A program made the position numbers and the translations under genes. The notes under the pieces are model-generated. The model saw only the letters and a list, made by a program, of their open reading frames with translations, was not told the DNA's origin and did no database searches. Positions 53,896 through 63,142 of a stretch of DNA of 64,000 nucleotides are shown piece after piece. Where the stretch lies: NCBI RefSeq assembly GCF_028368935.1, contig NZ_JAQNDK010000004.1:1240001-1304000 (forward strand), in the 5' to 3' direction. The stretch comes from Sorangium aterium. GTDB taxonomy: Bacteria; Myxococcota_A; Polyangia; Polyangiales; Polyangiaceae. Position 1 is the stretch's first letter. Every line of letters begins with the position of its first letter.

Positions 53896-54038
53896 CCGGT
53901 GATAAACGTCGCCGACGTCGCCGACGTCGGCGGCGCGATCGGAGGCGGCCGTCGGGCAAGTAGCTGACGGTAGCTGACGGCGAAGGACCCGCCGCCGTGG
54001 AACATCACAGGGGTTTCTGGTTTCATAAGAGGCCCCTG

Positions 54039-55694
54039 ATGTCCTCTCCGGTCGCACGCCTGCGCTCTGCTGCTCCGCCGGCTGTCCCCGTGTCCAGGCG
54101 CCGGTTCGGCGGCTCGGCGCGCGGCCTGCTCGTGTTCGCGCTCGCCTGCGCCGTATCGCGGCTCGCCGATGCGCAGGCGTCGCTCCTGCACGAGTTCATC
54201 GCGCCGGATCCCGCGGAGGACGTCTCGCTCGCCACGACGACGCTCGACGGCGGGCTCCCCGCGGCGATCCAGACGCCGAGCGGCCTGGCAACGGCGCCCG
54301 ATCCGCAGCGCCCGCCGTCGAACCAGCAGCAGGTCTACAGCAACGTCGGCTCCGACGCCGGCCCCGACGCGTCCTACGAGCCGGATCGAGATACCCGCCG
54401 GCCGAACGTCGAGCGCTACGACGATCCGTTCTCTCCAGCGACCGCGCCGTTCAAGCGGCTGCAAGCGTATGACGCCGTGAGGGCGGACTACTCGCTCGTC
54501 GTCCGAGATCGGAGCCTGAAGACCGTCAAGGCGGACGGCGCCGTCTCGGCGGGCGACGAGGCGTTCTACGGGGACATCGCGGTCGATCTCGTGCCCAACG
54601 AGCCGGTCCGGATCCCGACGGTGGGACCGGACACGCGCCTCGTGCGGATGCACGTGAACCCCGATACCCCGGTCGTGGTCCTGCGTGACGGCGCCGACAA
54701 CTGGTTCGTGCGCAGCGCGAAGAGCGCGCGCGTCCGGCTCATCGTGCAGCTCGCCATCGCCCGCGCGACCTTCGGCAGCGAGTTCGCCGACGTCAGCTGG
54801 AGCAAGCTCGAGCCCTTCCGCGCGCCCCAGGAGGCCTCCCACGAGGCGGCGTTCAGGCAGGTCGCGCAGGCGATCGGCATCTCGTCTGCGATGCGGCCGC
54901 GCGACGTCGTACAGAAGATGGTCGAGTACTTCCGGTCGTTCGCCCCGTCGGACGACCCGCCCAAGGGGAACGGCGACATCTACCTGGATCTCGCGCTCTC
55001 GCGAAAAGGCGTCTGCCGCCACCGCGCCTTCGCGTTCCTCGTCACCGCCCTGCACATCGGGATCCCCGCGCGGATGGTCGTCAACGAGGCGCACGCCTGG
55101 GTCGAGGTCTTCGATGGCTCGCTCTGGCACCGCATCGACCTCGGGGGGGCCGCCCTCAACATGGACCAGGAGGTCGATCCGAGCCGCCCGCCCCATAGCC
55201 CGCCGCCGGATCCCTACAGCTGGCCGGAGCAGCGCGACTCGGGCCAGGATCTCGCCGACCGCACGCGCGCCGAGCAGACGCAGCAGGGGCCCGCTGGCCC
55301 GGGGGCCGGGAGCAGCGGCGCCGCCGTGCCGCCGCCGCCTCCTGCGCCCACGCCCACGCCCACGAGCGACGCGGCCGGGCGCGCGGCGGAGAGCACCGAC
55401 GTCGTCGTGACCGCGCTGGACAAGGACATCCGCCGCGGCTTTCCCCTCCACCTCCAGGGACAGGTCAGCAGCGCCGGGGCGCCGTGCGGGCATGTCCGCG
55501 TCGACGTGGTCCTGACGGGGACCGCGGCGCCGCAGGGCGTGACGGTCGGCTCGCTGTCGACCGACGACCGAGGGCGGTACGACGGGGCCGTCGTCATCCC
55601 TGGCGATTTCGCGCTCGGCGAGTACGACCTCGCGGTCGCGACGCCGGGCGACGTCCGCTGCAAGGCCGGCCGCACGGAAGCTGCCGCCCCGTGA
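54039..55694 (+). CDS. Exported transglutaminase-like cysteine protein
   Basis: A 551-residue protein with a signal peptide ([20 protein letters not shown]). The transglutaminase core has the triad Cys in [13 protein letters not shown], His in [10 protein letters not shown] and Asp in [10 protein letters not shown] Pro/Thr-rich linker and a C-terminal beta domain ([16 protein letters not shown], then [20 protein letters not shown]) follow; the latter is like a carbohydrate-binding or Big-type domain. It is probably extracellular or periplasmic. The nudix gene start overlaps its stop by four bases. Confidence 0.75.
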   Translation: MSSPVARLRSAAPPAVPVSRRRFGGSARGLLVFALACAVSRLADAQASLLHEFIAPDPAEDVSLATTTLDGGLPAAIQTPSGLATAPDPQRPPSNQQQVYSNVGSDAGPDASYEPDRDTRRPNVERYDDPFSPATAPFKRLQAYDAVRADYSLVVRDRSLKTVKADGAVSAGDEAFYGDIAVDLVPNEPVRIPTVGPDTRLVRMHVNPDTPVVVLRDGADNWFVRSAKSARVRLIVQLAIARATFGSEFADVSWSKLEPFRAPQEASHEAAFRQVAQAIGISSAMRPRDVVQKMVEYFRSFAPSDDPPKGNGDIYLDLALSRKGVCRHRAFAFLVTALHIGIPARMVVNEAHAWVEVFDGSLWHRIDLGGAALNMDQEVDPSRPPHSPPPDPYSWPEQRDSGQDLADRTRAEQTQQGPAGPGAGSSGAAVPPPPPAPTPTPTSDAAGRAAESTDVVVTALDKDIRRGFPLHLQGQVSSAGAPCGHVRVDVVLTGTAAPQGVTVGSLSTDDRGRYDGAVVIPGDFALGEYDLAVATPGDVRCKAGRTEAAAP

Positions 55695-56137
55695 GCGACG
55701 CGCCGGCATGCGCCCTCTCGCCCCCGCGCGTCGCGGTGGGCGCTGTCGTCATCGATCGCCGGCCCGATGCGCCTGACGCGCCGCGCGTGCTCGTCGTCAA
55801 GCGCGCTCGTCCTCCCCTCGCGGGCTCCTGGTCGCTCCCGGGTGGGCGCGTGGAGCCCGGAGAGCGGCTCGCGGACGCCGTTGCCCGCGAGATCCGCGAA
55901 GAGACGGGCCTCGACGTCCGCGTCGGCCCCCTCGTGGAGGTCGTGGAGATCGTGGCGACTCCCTATCATTACGTGATCCTCGATTATCTGTGCGAGTCGA
56001 TCGGAGGCGCCCTCTCTCCAGGAGACGACGCCTCCGAGGCGGCCCTCGTGCCCATCCCCGAGCTTCCGGCCTACGGCCTCACCGACGTCGCGCTCCGCGT
56101 GATCCACAAGGCGCTGGCGATGGCGGCCGCCGGCTGA
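55691..56137 (+). CDS. NUDIX hydrolase
   Basis: A 148-residue protein. The Nudix box is intact: [20 protein letters not shown], followed by ETGLDVRVG. The fold opens with [14 protein letters not shown] and ends with [20 protein letters not shown]. Substrate preference (ADP-ribose, NADH or oxidised nucleotides) cannot be told. GTG 55691 is inside the transglutaminase stop overlap (GTGA), so the two genes are coupled. Confidence 0.9.
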   Translation: MSDAPACALSPPRVAVGAVVIDRRPDAPDAPRVLVVKRARPPLAGSWSLPGGRVEPGERLADAVAREIREETGLDVRVGPLVEVVEIVATPYHYVILDYLCESIGGALSPGDDASEAALVPIPELPAYGLTDVALRVIHKALAMAAAG

Positions 56138-56780
56138 ACAGCGCGATCCAGGGAGCGCCCGACTTGGCGCGGCCGTGGCGGAGGTGGGATGTCGCAGAAA
56201 GAGCGACTCTCCATGTCGAACTTCCAGCGTTGGACAGCGGCGACGTTATTTTGCTGCCCTGTCGCTCACGACAATCGTCGGTGGCAGCGCTACGTTAGAT
56301 GTGGGTGTCGCGGTGAGCGCTGGTTCGGCGATCATGAGGGGATTGGTGGTCGTCACGGTGGCGACCGTGGTCTGTTCTCCTCTCTGCTTCGCGCTGCCCT
56401 GCAATGATGGCGCTGGCCTGTTCGCGCTGCCTGCGCCGCGCGTCTCGCGCGTCTCGCGCGCCGCCGCGCCTCCCGCCGTACCCGATGGCTCAGGATGGCT
56501 CCCGGCGCGGGTCGCGCGCGCCTTCTCAAGGACCGTCGCGCGGGTGGCGCGTTCGGGCATCGCCCCGATGTTCCTTGGCCTGCACGGGTTCGGTGTGACC
56601 GTGTCCGGCGAAATGTGATGAATGCAGCTACCGCGGCTGCAACATGCGCTTTGCTGCTCCGCTGAGTGAGCGCGCCGATCGCGACGAGCGCTGGTCGCGC
56701 CCGTCGGCTCGAATTCGCGCTGTGGTGACCGCTGAGTCTGGATTGCGGCGCTTCTGGAGACATCGTAGACCGGGGAGTCT
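56138..56780. other. Gene-poor region upstream of the TetR gene
   Basis: About 640 bases. Open frames exist on both strands but lack the third-position GC of the neighbours, and repeats such as GCGTCTCGCG occur. I see no supported gene. It contains the control region of the TetR gene and perhaps a decayed coding sequence. Confidence 0.4.
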
Positions 56781-57587
56781 ATGAGCTCGACGCGGAGGGC
56801 GAGGAAGGAGGAGCAGAAGGAGGAGCGGCGGCGGTTCATCATCGACGCAGCCTGGCAGCTGTTCCAGGAGACCGCCTATTCCGAGGTCACCATGGCTCAG
56901 GTCGCCGAGCGCACCAGCCTCGCAAAGGGCACGCTCTACCTCTACTTCACCACGAAAGAAGAGCTCTTTCTCGCGGTCGTCGATCAAGAGCTCGCGAAGT
57001 GGTTCCACGATGTGGATATCCATCTGACGCATTTCTGCGCCTCCCGCGGCGACGCGAGCCCGGCGCGCCCTCGGCCCTCGCGGGCCCGCCGCGACGCGTC
57101 TGGGGTGTCTGGCGCGCCTGCCGAGGACGCCTCGGCGAGCGTCGCCTCGATCCTGTCGACGACCCTCGCCGCGCGCGACGCGATGACACGCTTGCTCGGC
57201 ATCCTCCACAGCGTGCTCGAGCAGAACGTCAGCTACGAGGCCGCGCTCCGCTTCAAGCTCTCTCTCCTGGGTCACGTCGAGCGCACCGGGGTGCTGCTCG
57301 AGCGGTGCCTGCCGTCGCTCGCTCCCGGCCATGGCGGCCCGACCCTCATCCGGATGTACGCCCTGCTCATCGGGATGCGCCAGGTCTGCGATCCCAGCGA
57401 CGTGATCCGCGATATCCGCAGCCGCCCCGATATGGGCCTCTTCCGGATCAACTTCGGCGAGGAGATCCGGGCATCGTTCGCGCTCCTCCTGAGCGGCGCG
57501 AGCGCGCCGCCGCTCGCGTCCGGGCGGCTCGGCGCCCCGGCCCTCCCCGGGTTGAGCTCAGCGGAGCGGCGCCGCCCGGAGGGGTGA
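56781..57587 (+). CDS. TetR-family transcriptional regulator
   Basis: A 268-residue repressor. The N-terminal helix-turn-helix is clear: IIDAAWQLFQETAYSEVTMA, then LAKGTLYLYFTTKEELFLAV. A long Ala/Arg/Ser-rich insertion follows the DNA-binding domain (about residues 90-125), then a helical C-terminal ligand domain. It is convergent with the next gene, so it probably regulates something else; the operon at 59740 is a candidate target by proximity only. Confidence 0.88.
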   Translation: MSSTRRARKEEQKEERRRFIIDAAWQLFQETAYSEVTMAQVAERTSLAKGTLYLYFTTKEELFLAVVDQELAKWFHDVDIHLTHFCASRGDASPARPRPSRARRDASGVSGAPAEDASASVASILSTTLAARDAMTRLLGILHSVLEQNVSYEAALRFKLSLLGHVERTGVLLERCLPSLAPGHGGPTLIRMYALLIGMRQVCDPSDVIRDIRSRPDMGLFRINFGEEIRASFALLLSGASAPPLASGRLGAPALPGLSSAERRRPEG

Positions 57588-57598
57588 GGGGCGCGCGT

Positions 57599-59602
57599 TC
57601 ACCACGGATCCCGCGCCGACATGGGCGGCAGGTGATCGGCGAACGGCTGGTTGAGGATGCGGGCGATGACGGACTTCCACGTGGTCGCGTCGTTCTCGAA
57701 GTCCTCATGCCGCCGCGCCTCGGAGCCGTGGGGAGGAGGCCTCGTGTTGGGTCCCTTGATCCACTCCGCCCTCGGAAACACGACGGGCCGATCGTCCTTG
57801 GTCTCCGTGAGGAGCGAGAGGACGTCGGCGTTCTCCGGATCGAGGAGCCCCGCCTCCATGCCGAGCAGCGAGACGCCGCTCGTGCCGGGCACCCGCGGGC
57901 GCCGCTCGAGAGCGTTCGACACCAGGTAGAGGAGCGACCTGCCGTACACCTCGCAGTGGTCCTGGAGCTCCGCTTCGTCCGTGAGCGTGAACAGGGCGAA
58001 CCGGCGCACCATGCCGCTCTTGATGGGCGGCATGTACGTGTCGCGGAACGCGTCCAGGGCGCTCGCCGGCGCGAGCAGGGAGAGCGACTCGATGGGGAGC
58101 CCGAGCCCGAGCTGACCTCGCATCGGGCCGCCCTCGATCTTCTTGCCCTTCTCCGAGGTGACAAGCTGGACCAGCGGCGCGAGCAGGAACGTGCCGCTCG
58201 AATGGGCGACCAGGTGGAGCTCGATCTTCGGATCGCTGTCCATCAGCGACGCGAGGCGGCCGATCATCTCGCGCAGGCCGCCGTGGTCGGCGTCCATCGT
58301 CGCGTCGCCCGCGGCCAGCTTCATGCGGTCCCACTCGGCCTTGCCGCCCATGCGGCGGACGAGCGGCTCGAGGGCGTCGTCGCGCCGATCGATCATGAAC
58401 CCGAACGCCCTGGGATCGTAGCCGTCGTGGCGGCGCCCCTCCGTGGCGCGATGGAGGATCTCGAGGAGGCGCGGGTAGTGGTCGGTCTCCCAGAGAAGCT
58501 CGATGGGGTAGATCTCGTGCCCGAGCAGCTTCGGCCGGAGGCGCGACATCCGGTTGATCGCGTCGATCTGCCGGCGCAGCCCGCCGCCCGCGATCAGGAC
58601 GAGCCGGCGGCGCTTCCAGGTCGCGGTCGCGCTCAGGAAATCCTCTTCCATGATGATGCGGACGTCCTCCGACGACGTGCCGTAGGCTCCGCGCTGCTGG
58701 AGCTGGCCGTGCATGTCGACGCTGATGAGGTGCGGCCGCAGGCTCGCGAACGTCCGGCTGGTGGACGTGAGCGGGCGGAGCGAGCGCGCCTGGTTCAGGC
58801 GGATCGGGACGCCGAGCCGCCCGACCCACGCGTCGAAGCCGTATTGGAGCCAGTCGTCGTAACAGAGTCGACCGAAGCCGCCCTTGCCCCAGCCGACACC
58901 CCACGAGTTCTGGAGCCAGAAGCCCTCCGCGTCATACCCGATGATCGCGAACGCGTGACCGCCCCAGGGGGCGATGAAGGGATTCGTCCTGTCGACCGTC
59001 GGGATGATGCCGCTCCTCTGGGTCCCATAATACCAGCCGTTGAACGGGATCAGCGCGGAGGCCGCGATGATCCCGACCTCCGCGAGGGCGCTGTGCATCG
59101 CCGGGAGATCCCTGTGGTTCACCCGTTGATACAGGCCGAGCGGCCGGAGCATCGCGTCCACCGCGCGCTCCGGCGTGAGCGTGCCGTGGAGATCGTTCGC
59201 GTCCCACGGCCAGTGCTCATAGGAGCAAATACCGTGTTTGTGCCAGCCCTTCATGGCGCCCCTCAGGCTGGATCCCCTCGCGTCGTCCTCGCCGGGGTAC
59301 TCGTCGTAGCGGCGCGCCATCGTGTACACCATGTTCTGGCTCACGAGGCTGCGGTCCGGCGAGACCCTGCGCCCGCGCAGCAGGTAGTGCGCCACGGTGG
59401 CGACCGTGAAGCCGGTGCAGCCGTTGTTCTTGCCCTGGTCGAGCACGGGCACGCCGTACTCGACGAAGCGCTCCGGGGGCATGATCGGAGGCACTTCCAC
59501 CATCGTGGGGCGATAGAGGGTGTCGCGGAAATCGAGGACGTCAGCGCGCGCGTCGGTCGTGATGTCCCCGTGACGCCCAGCGAAACGCTCGGAATCGATC
59601 AT
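57599..59602 (-). CDS. Papain-like (C1) protease fused to an alpha/beta-hydrolase-like domain
   Basis: A 667-residue protein. Residues 45-265 form a papain-like domain: Gln56 and catalytic Cys62 in DQGKNNGCTGFTV, His216 in PWGGHAFAIIGYD and Asn232 in LQNSWGVGWGKGGFG. All four catalytic positions are intact. Residues 310-660 resemble an alpha/beta-hydrolase: a Rossmann-like start (RRLVLIAGGGLRRQIDAI) and an AHSSG elbow at 466-470 in ELHLVAHSSGTFLLAPLV, with Ser468 as likely nucleophile. No signal peptide is visible. This fusion is unusual; the substrates are unknown. Confidence 0.75.
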   Translation of the reverse strand: MIDSERFAGRHGDITTDARADVLDFRDTLYRPTMVEVPPIMPPERFVEYGVPVLDQGKNNGCTGFTVATVAHYLLRGRRVSPDRSLVSQNMVYTMARRYDEYPGEDDARGSSLRGAMKGWHKHGICSYEHWPWDANDLHGTLTPERAVDAMLRPLGLYQRVNHRDLPAMHSALAEVGIIAASALIPFNGWYYGTQRSGIIPTVDRTNPFIAPWGGHAFAIIGYDAEGFWLQNSWGVGWGKGGFGRLCYDDWLQYGFDAWVGRLGVPIRLNQARSLRPLTSTSRTFASLRPHLISVDMHGQLQQRGAYGTSSEDVRIIMEEDFLSATATWKRRRLVLIAGGGLRRQIDAINRMSRLRPKLLGHEIYPIELLWETDHYPRLLEILHRATEGRRHDGYDPRAFGFMIDRRDDALEPLVRRMGGKAEWDRMKLAAGDATMDADHGGLREMIGRLASLMDSDPKIELHLVAHSSGTFLLAPLVQLVTSEKGKKIEGGPMRGQLGLGLPIESLSLLAPASALDAFRDTYMPPIKSGMVRRFALFTLTDEAELQDHCEVYGRSLLYLVSNALERRPRVPGTSGVSLLGMEAGLLDPENADVLSLLTETKDDRPVVFPRAEWIKGPNTRPPPHGSEARRHEDFENDATTWKSVIARILNQPFADHLPPMSARDPW

Positions 59603-59739
59603 GGTCTCTGATCTCGTGAAGTCGCTGAGTGTCGCACGGGCGGCGCGCGGGGCAAAGTCGGCGGCGCCCGCCCCCTCGGACGAGGCTGCTCGTGCTAGCG
59701 TCGCCCGAGTCGGCGCCGCCAGCGCCGTCCGGAGGTGGG

Positions 59740-60804
59740 ATGAGCGAGGACAGCCGCGCAGGGGGAGGCGAGGGCGCGCGAGGCGCCGTCGAGGCGGCGC
59801 TCGAGGCCGAGGTGCTGCGGCGGCTCGCGTCGTTCCGGGCCCGGCTGGGGAGCGGGCTCGGTGCGCTGTTCGATGAGCTCGCCGCGCGCCTCAGGCTGTT
59901 CGAGGGTGAGCCGGGCGACGGCTACTTCTCGCACCCGACGGCGCTCCCGGTGCTCGAGCTGCCGCTCTGGGTCGCGACGCGTCCCGGCGGGCCGCCGCTC
60001 GCGCGGGACGCTGGATCGCCGGCGCTTCCGCCGCTCGCCGTCGATCTCGCCGAGGCGGCAGCGGTCGGGTACCTGCATGTCCGGATCGAGGACGACCTGC
60101 TGGACGAGGGGGTCGGTGAGCCTGCAGCGACGGTGCTCCTGTCCGGGGCGTTGTTCGCTCGCCATCAGACGTTGCTCGCCCGCGTGCTGCCCGGCGGAAG
60201 CGCGTTCTGGGGCCTCTTCGAAGAGGTCTGGCTCGGGTACGGCGAGGCGATGCTCCTCGAGCGGCGGCTCCACCGCGGCGCAGGCCCGCAGGACGGCGCC
60301 ACGTTCCGCCGGGTGCTCGCCCGCTCGCGCCCGCTCGTGCTCCCGGCGGCGGCGGCCCTGTTCGCGCTCTCGCAGGCCGAGCACCTGGCCGCCCTCGAGG
60401 AGTTCGTTTCCGCCCTCGTGGCAGCGCATCAGCTGTTCGCGGACCTGCTGCACGCCGAGAAAGATCGTGATTTTGGTAACACGACGTATGTGCTCTCCAG
60501 GATCTGGGCGCTCGCTGCGGCGGATGCGGCGCCGCCGAGCGGGGACGTCGTCTCTGCCGGGCCTCGTCGCGATCAGGAGATGCGCAGCGCGACGGCGCTG
60601 CGCGCGCGGCTGTTTGCGCGCGGCGGCTTCGACGCCATCCTGGAGGAGGCGCGTTGTGAGCTCGCTCGCGCCGAGGTCGCCGCCGGGGCCCTCGGGCTAC
60701 CGGAGGCTGCGCGTTTCTGCAGGGAGCGCGAGCAGTACATGGTCGCGATCCAGCGGCGGGTATTCCTCGCGTTCTTCAGCGCGCTCGCTGGCGACGCGCG
60801 ATGA
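59740..60804 (+). CDS. Isoprenoid-diphosphate-synthase-like protein (class I terpene fold)
   Basis: A 354-residue mostly helical protein. EDDLLDE (117-123) sits in helix context AVGYLHVRIEDDLLDEG, matching the first Asp-rich motif (DDxxD) of polyprenyl/terpene synthases. A second region, AHQLFADLLHAEKDRDFGN, resembles the second Asp-rich motif but lacks its DD, so activity may differ. Length fits the class I fold. GGAGGTGG precedes ATG 59740. It starts an operon-like run with the leader peptide and cyclase-like genes. Confidence 0.6.
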   Translation: MSEDSRAGGGEGARGAVEAALEAEVLRRLASFRARLGSGLGALFDELAARLRLFEGEPGDGYFSHPTALPVLELPLWVATRPGGPPLARDAGSPALPPLAVDLAEAAAVGYLHVRIEDDLLDEGVGEPAATVLLSGALFARHQTLLARVLPGGSAFWGLFEEVWLGYGEAMLLERRLHRGAGPQDGATFRRVLARSRPLVLPAAAALFALSQAEHLAALEEFVSALVAAHQLFADLLHAEKDRDFGNTTYVLSRIWALAAADAAPPSGDVVSAGPRRDQEMRSATALRARLFARGGFDAILEEARCELARAEVAAGALGLPEAARFCREREQYMVAIQRRVFLAFFSALAGDAR

Positions 60805-60917
60805 ACCGGTATGCCGCGCGCGGACGCAACACCCCCCGAGGACGCGCGGACGCGCCTGCTTGTACTTGCTAGCCGTTTGGAGGTCTCCTAGCCTCCCGGG
60901 CGAGAAAGCGAGGAGTC

Positions 60918-61139
60918 GTGACGTCGAAGAAATCAGAGGCAGAGCTCATCGGTCGTGCCGTCGTGGATTCGAGCTTCCGTCAGCAGCTCCTTGCCGATCC
61001 CGAGCGCACCATCCAGGCGGAGGGATACGACGTCGGCGCGGAGACGCTCCAGCGCATCCGGGATGCCGCGACCTCGACGCCCGAAGCGGTCGATGCGGCC
61101 ATCGCGGCCGCGGCGCGTGAGGGCGGAGTCGGTATGTGA
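60918..61139 (+). CDS. NHLP/Nif11-like leader-type peptide (possible RiPP precursor or carrier)
   Basis: A 73-residue peptide starting at GTG after an AGGAG box (60911-60915). Residues 9-48 (ELIGRAVVDSSFRQQLLADP, then ERTIQAEGYDVGAETLQRI) follow the nitrile-hydratase-alpha/Nif11-type leader pattern with a hydrophobic/acidic helix and DPE. The C-terminus is Ala-rich and ends AAAAREGGVGM, with a double Gly followed by only three residues. The core is therefore too short for a typical lanthipeptide; it may act as a carrier or helper peptide instead. The stop overlaps the next start by four bases (GTGA). Confidence 0.6.
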   Translation: MTSKKSEAELIGRAVVDSSFRQQLLADPERTIQAEGYDVGAETLQRIRDAATSTPEAVDAAIAAAAREGGVGM

Positions 61140-63142
61140 CGTTGTCCCCTGCTGGAGGGGTGACCGCCGCCTGGCCATGGCTCGACCCGGGTGACCGGGC
61201 TGCGTGCGAGCGCGCCTGGTCGGCGCTTCTACCGGGGGGGGCGCTTCAGCGCGGTGAAGCGGCGTGGGGAGCGCTCGCGATCGAGCGCGGCGTGGGCGCA
61301 CCGCCCGGGTACAGCATCCCGTGGGCCAGCTGGGCGCTGCGGCTTTGCGGGCGGGCGTCTGCGCCCGACGCCGCCGCCGATGCCGCCGTGGCGGTCGCCG
61401 CGGTGGCCGCCGGGGGCATCGAAGGCGCTCCGGACGCGCTCGTGCGGGGCGCGATCGCCGCGCGTCTCCTCGCGCGGCACGCGGACGACGCGCGCGCGCA
61501 CGGGTGGCTCCTGGGGCTGGCCGAGCTGGCGGAGGCTTCATGGCGCGAGAACCCGGTGATCGAGATCGACGGCTCCGGCGCCCTGGCGGCGCCCGCCGCC
61601 GCCGGCGTGCGCGAGGCCGTGGCCCTCTGGACGGCGCCCGCGCTCGTCGCAGGCGACGATCTCGCGCCCGCCCGTCGCTTCGGAGAGGCCGTGGCCGAGC
61701 CGATCTGGCTGCTGGACGGGCTCGTGCGCCTCTGGATCGATCCGATCGCTCCTGACCTCGCAGCGCCGACGCTCACGCCGCTCTTCGCGCTCTGGCTGCG
61801 CGGCGCGGGGCTCGCTGCTCCGCTGCTCCGCGCGCTCTCGGGCGAGCGCGCGTCCCGCGTGCGCCGCGGCGAGATCCACAGCCTGCTCGCGACCCGCCCG
61901 TACCGCGCCGCGCTCGCCGCGCGCATGCAGGAGGCGCTCGCGTCGGCCCGTGAGGTCGTGGCCGCCTCTCCTCGAACGAGCCCGAGCGCGCGCGGCCTCG
62001 CCGAGGCGCAGCGCGAATTCCTCGACGCGCTCGGCGAGCGCCTCCGCTTCTTCGAGGGGCTGATGTCTTTCCGCGATCTCCTCGGCACCGGCGCGGCGCT
62101 CGGGCCGCCGCGCGCGCAGGGCGAGCCGGCGCCGCCCGACGAGGCGCGCGCGGATCTGCAGGCGGCGGTCGCGTTCCTCCTGGACGCCGCGCCGTGGCGC
62201 GAGTCCTGGGAAGTGCAGCGCTTCGGCGTGCTCGGGTCGAGCGAGCAGCCGGTCGGGCATTGGTTCGTCCGGGCGACGATCCTGAGAGCGCTGCTCGAGA
62301 TCGGGGAGGTCGGGCGCGACGTCCGCGCCGACGCCGCGGCGTTGCTCGATGAGATCCCGGCGGGAGAGCTCCGCTATTTCGGCGGGTTCCGCGACGTCCC
62401 GCCGGACGCCGACCTCCTCGGCGTCGTGCTCGAGCTGGTCGCCGAGACGGGCGCCGCGAAGGAGCGGGCAGAGTCGTGGATCGAGGTCATGCTGGCCAAC
62501 GTGGGTGAGGACGGCGTCGTTCCGACCTGGTTCTACCGCGGGCCCGCGGGGCCGACCACGCCGGGCGTGGCGTGGGCCGGCGACGACTGCGCGACCGTCC
62601 GGCTGAACCTCCTCGTGGGCCTGCTCTCGCTCGACGCGGAGCGGTTCGCGCGGCTCATCGACGCGAACGCGCGGCGCGTGCTCGACGCCGCCTCGGAGGG
62701 CGGCATCGAGGGCGCTTGCTTCTACGATGCCTCGTACACGGACCTCGCGTTCCTCCGCTTCGCGCGGCTTTACCGGGAGAGGGCGGGGGACGCGCGGTGG
62801 GCCGACGACGTCGCGGCGGTCGAGGCCTCGACGCTGTCGCGGATGCTCCGATCGCAGCGGCTCGACGGCGGCTTCGGGGCGCCGCTCCGCACGGCCGCGT
62901 GCCTCGACGGAGCGGCGATGAGGGAGCGGCCCGATCCGCTGCTCCTCACGCGAGGGCTGCGCTACCTCGGCGAGCGCCAGCTCGTGGACGGCTCCTGGCC
63001 TGCGGAGCCGCTCTACCGGTTGCCCATGAAGCGCGGTCGCGAGGGGCTCCACCAGGGCAGAGCGCTGACGACCGCGCTCTGCGCGCGTGGGTTCGCCGCG
63101 GCGCGGTCTCGGCTGCGGCGCGGAGGGGAGCGGCGCACATGA
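61136..63142 (+). CDS. Terpene-cyclase/prenyltransferase-toroid-like protein
   Basis: A 668-residue protein starting at GTG. The C-terminal part has alpha-toroid features of squalene-hopene cyclases and protein prenyltransferases: AGDDCATVRLNLLVGL (about residue 480, like a DxDD(T/S)A with the first Asp missing), and two QW-like repeats, SQRLDGGFGAPL (near 572) and QLVDGSWPAEPLY (near 613). The first 300 residues are Ala-rich helical with a further acidic GDDLAPARRFGE. It is co-translated with the leader peptide and with the nucleotide cyclase gene. Product and substrate are unknown. Confidence 0.55.
   Translation: MTLSPAGGVTAAWPWLDPGDRAACERAWSALLPGGALQRGEAAWGALAIERGVGAPPGYSIPWASWALRLCGRASAPDAAADAAVAVAAVAAGGIEGAPDALVRGAIAARLLARHADDARAHGWLLGLAELAEASWRENPVIEIDGSGALAAPAAAGVREAVALWTAPALVAGDDLAPARRFGEAVAEPIWLLDGLVRLWIDPIAPDLAAPTLTPLFALWLRGAGLAAPLLRALSGERASRVRRGEIHSLLATRPYRAALAARMQEALASAREVVAASPRTSPSARGLAEAQREFLDALGERLRFFEGLMSFRDLLGTGAALGPPRAQGEPAPPDEARADLQAAVAFLLDAAPWRESWEVQRFGVLGSSEQPVGHWFVRATILRALLEIGEVGRDVRADAAALLDEIPAGELRYFGGFRDVPPDADLLGVVLELVAETGAAKERAESWIEVMLANVGEDGVVPTWFYRGPAGPTTPGVAWAGDDCATVRLNLLVGLLSLDAERFARLIDANARRVLDAASEGGIEGACFYDASYTDLAFLRFARLYRERAGDARWADDVAAVEASTLSRMLRSQRLDGGFGAPLRTAACLDGAAMRERPDPLLLTRGLRYLGERQLVDGSWPAEPLYRLPMKRGREGLHQGRALTTALCARGFAAARSRLRRGGERRT

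Noticed and set aside
56175-56618. 147-residue ORF upstream of the TetR gene
   Set aside because: Codon use and composition differ from real genes here; no motif or start signal supports it.
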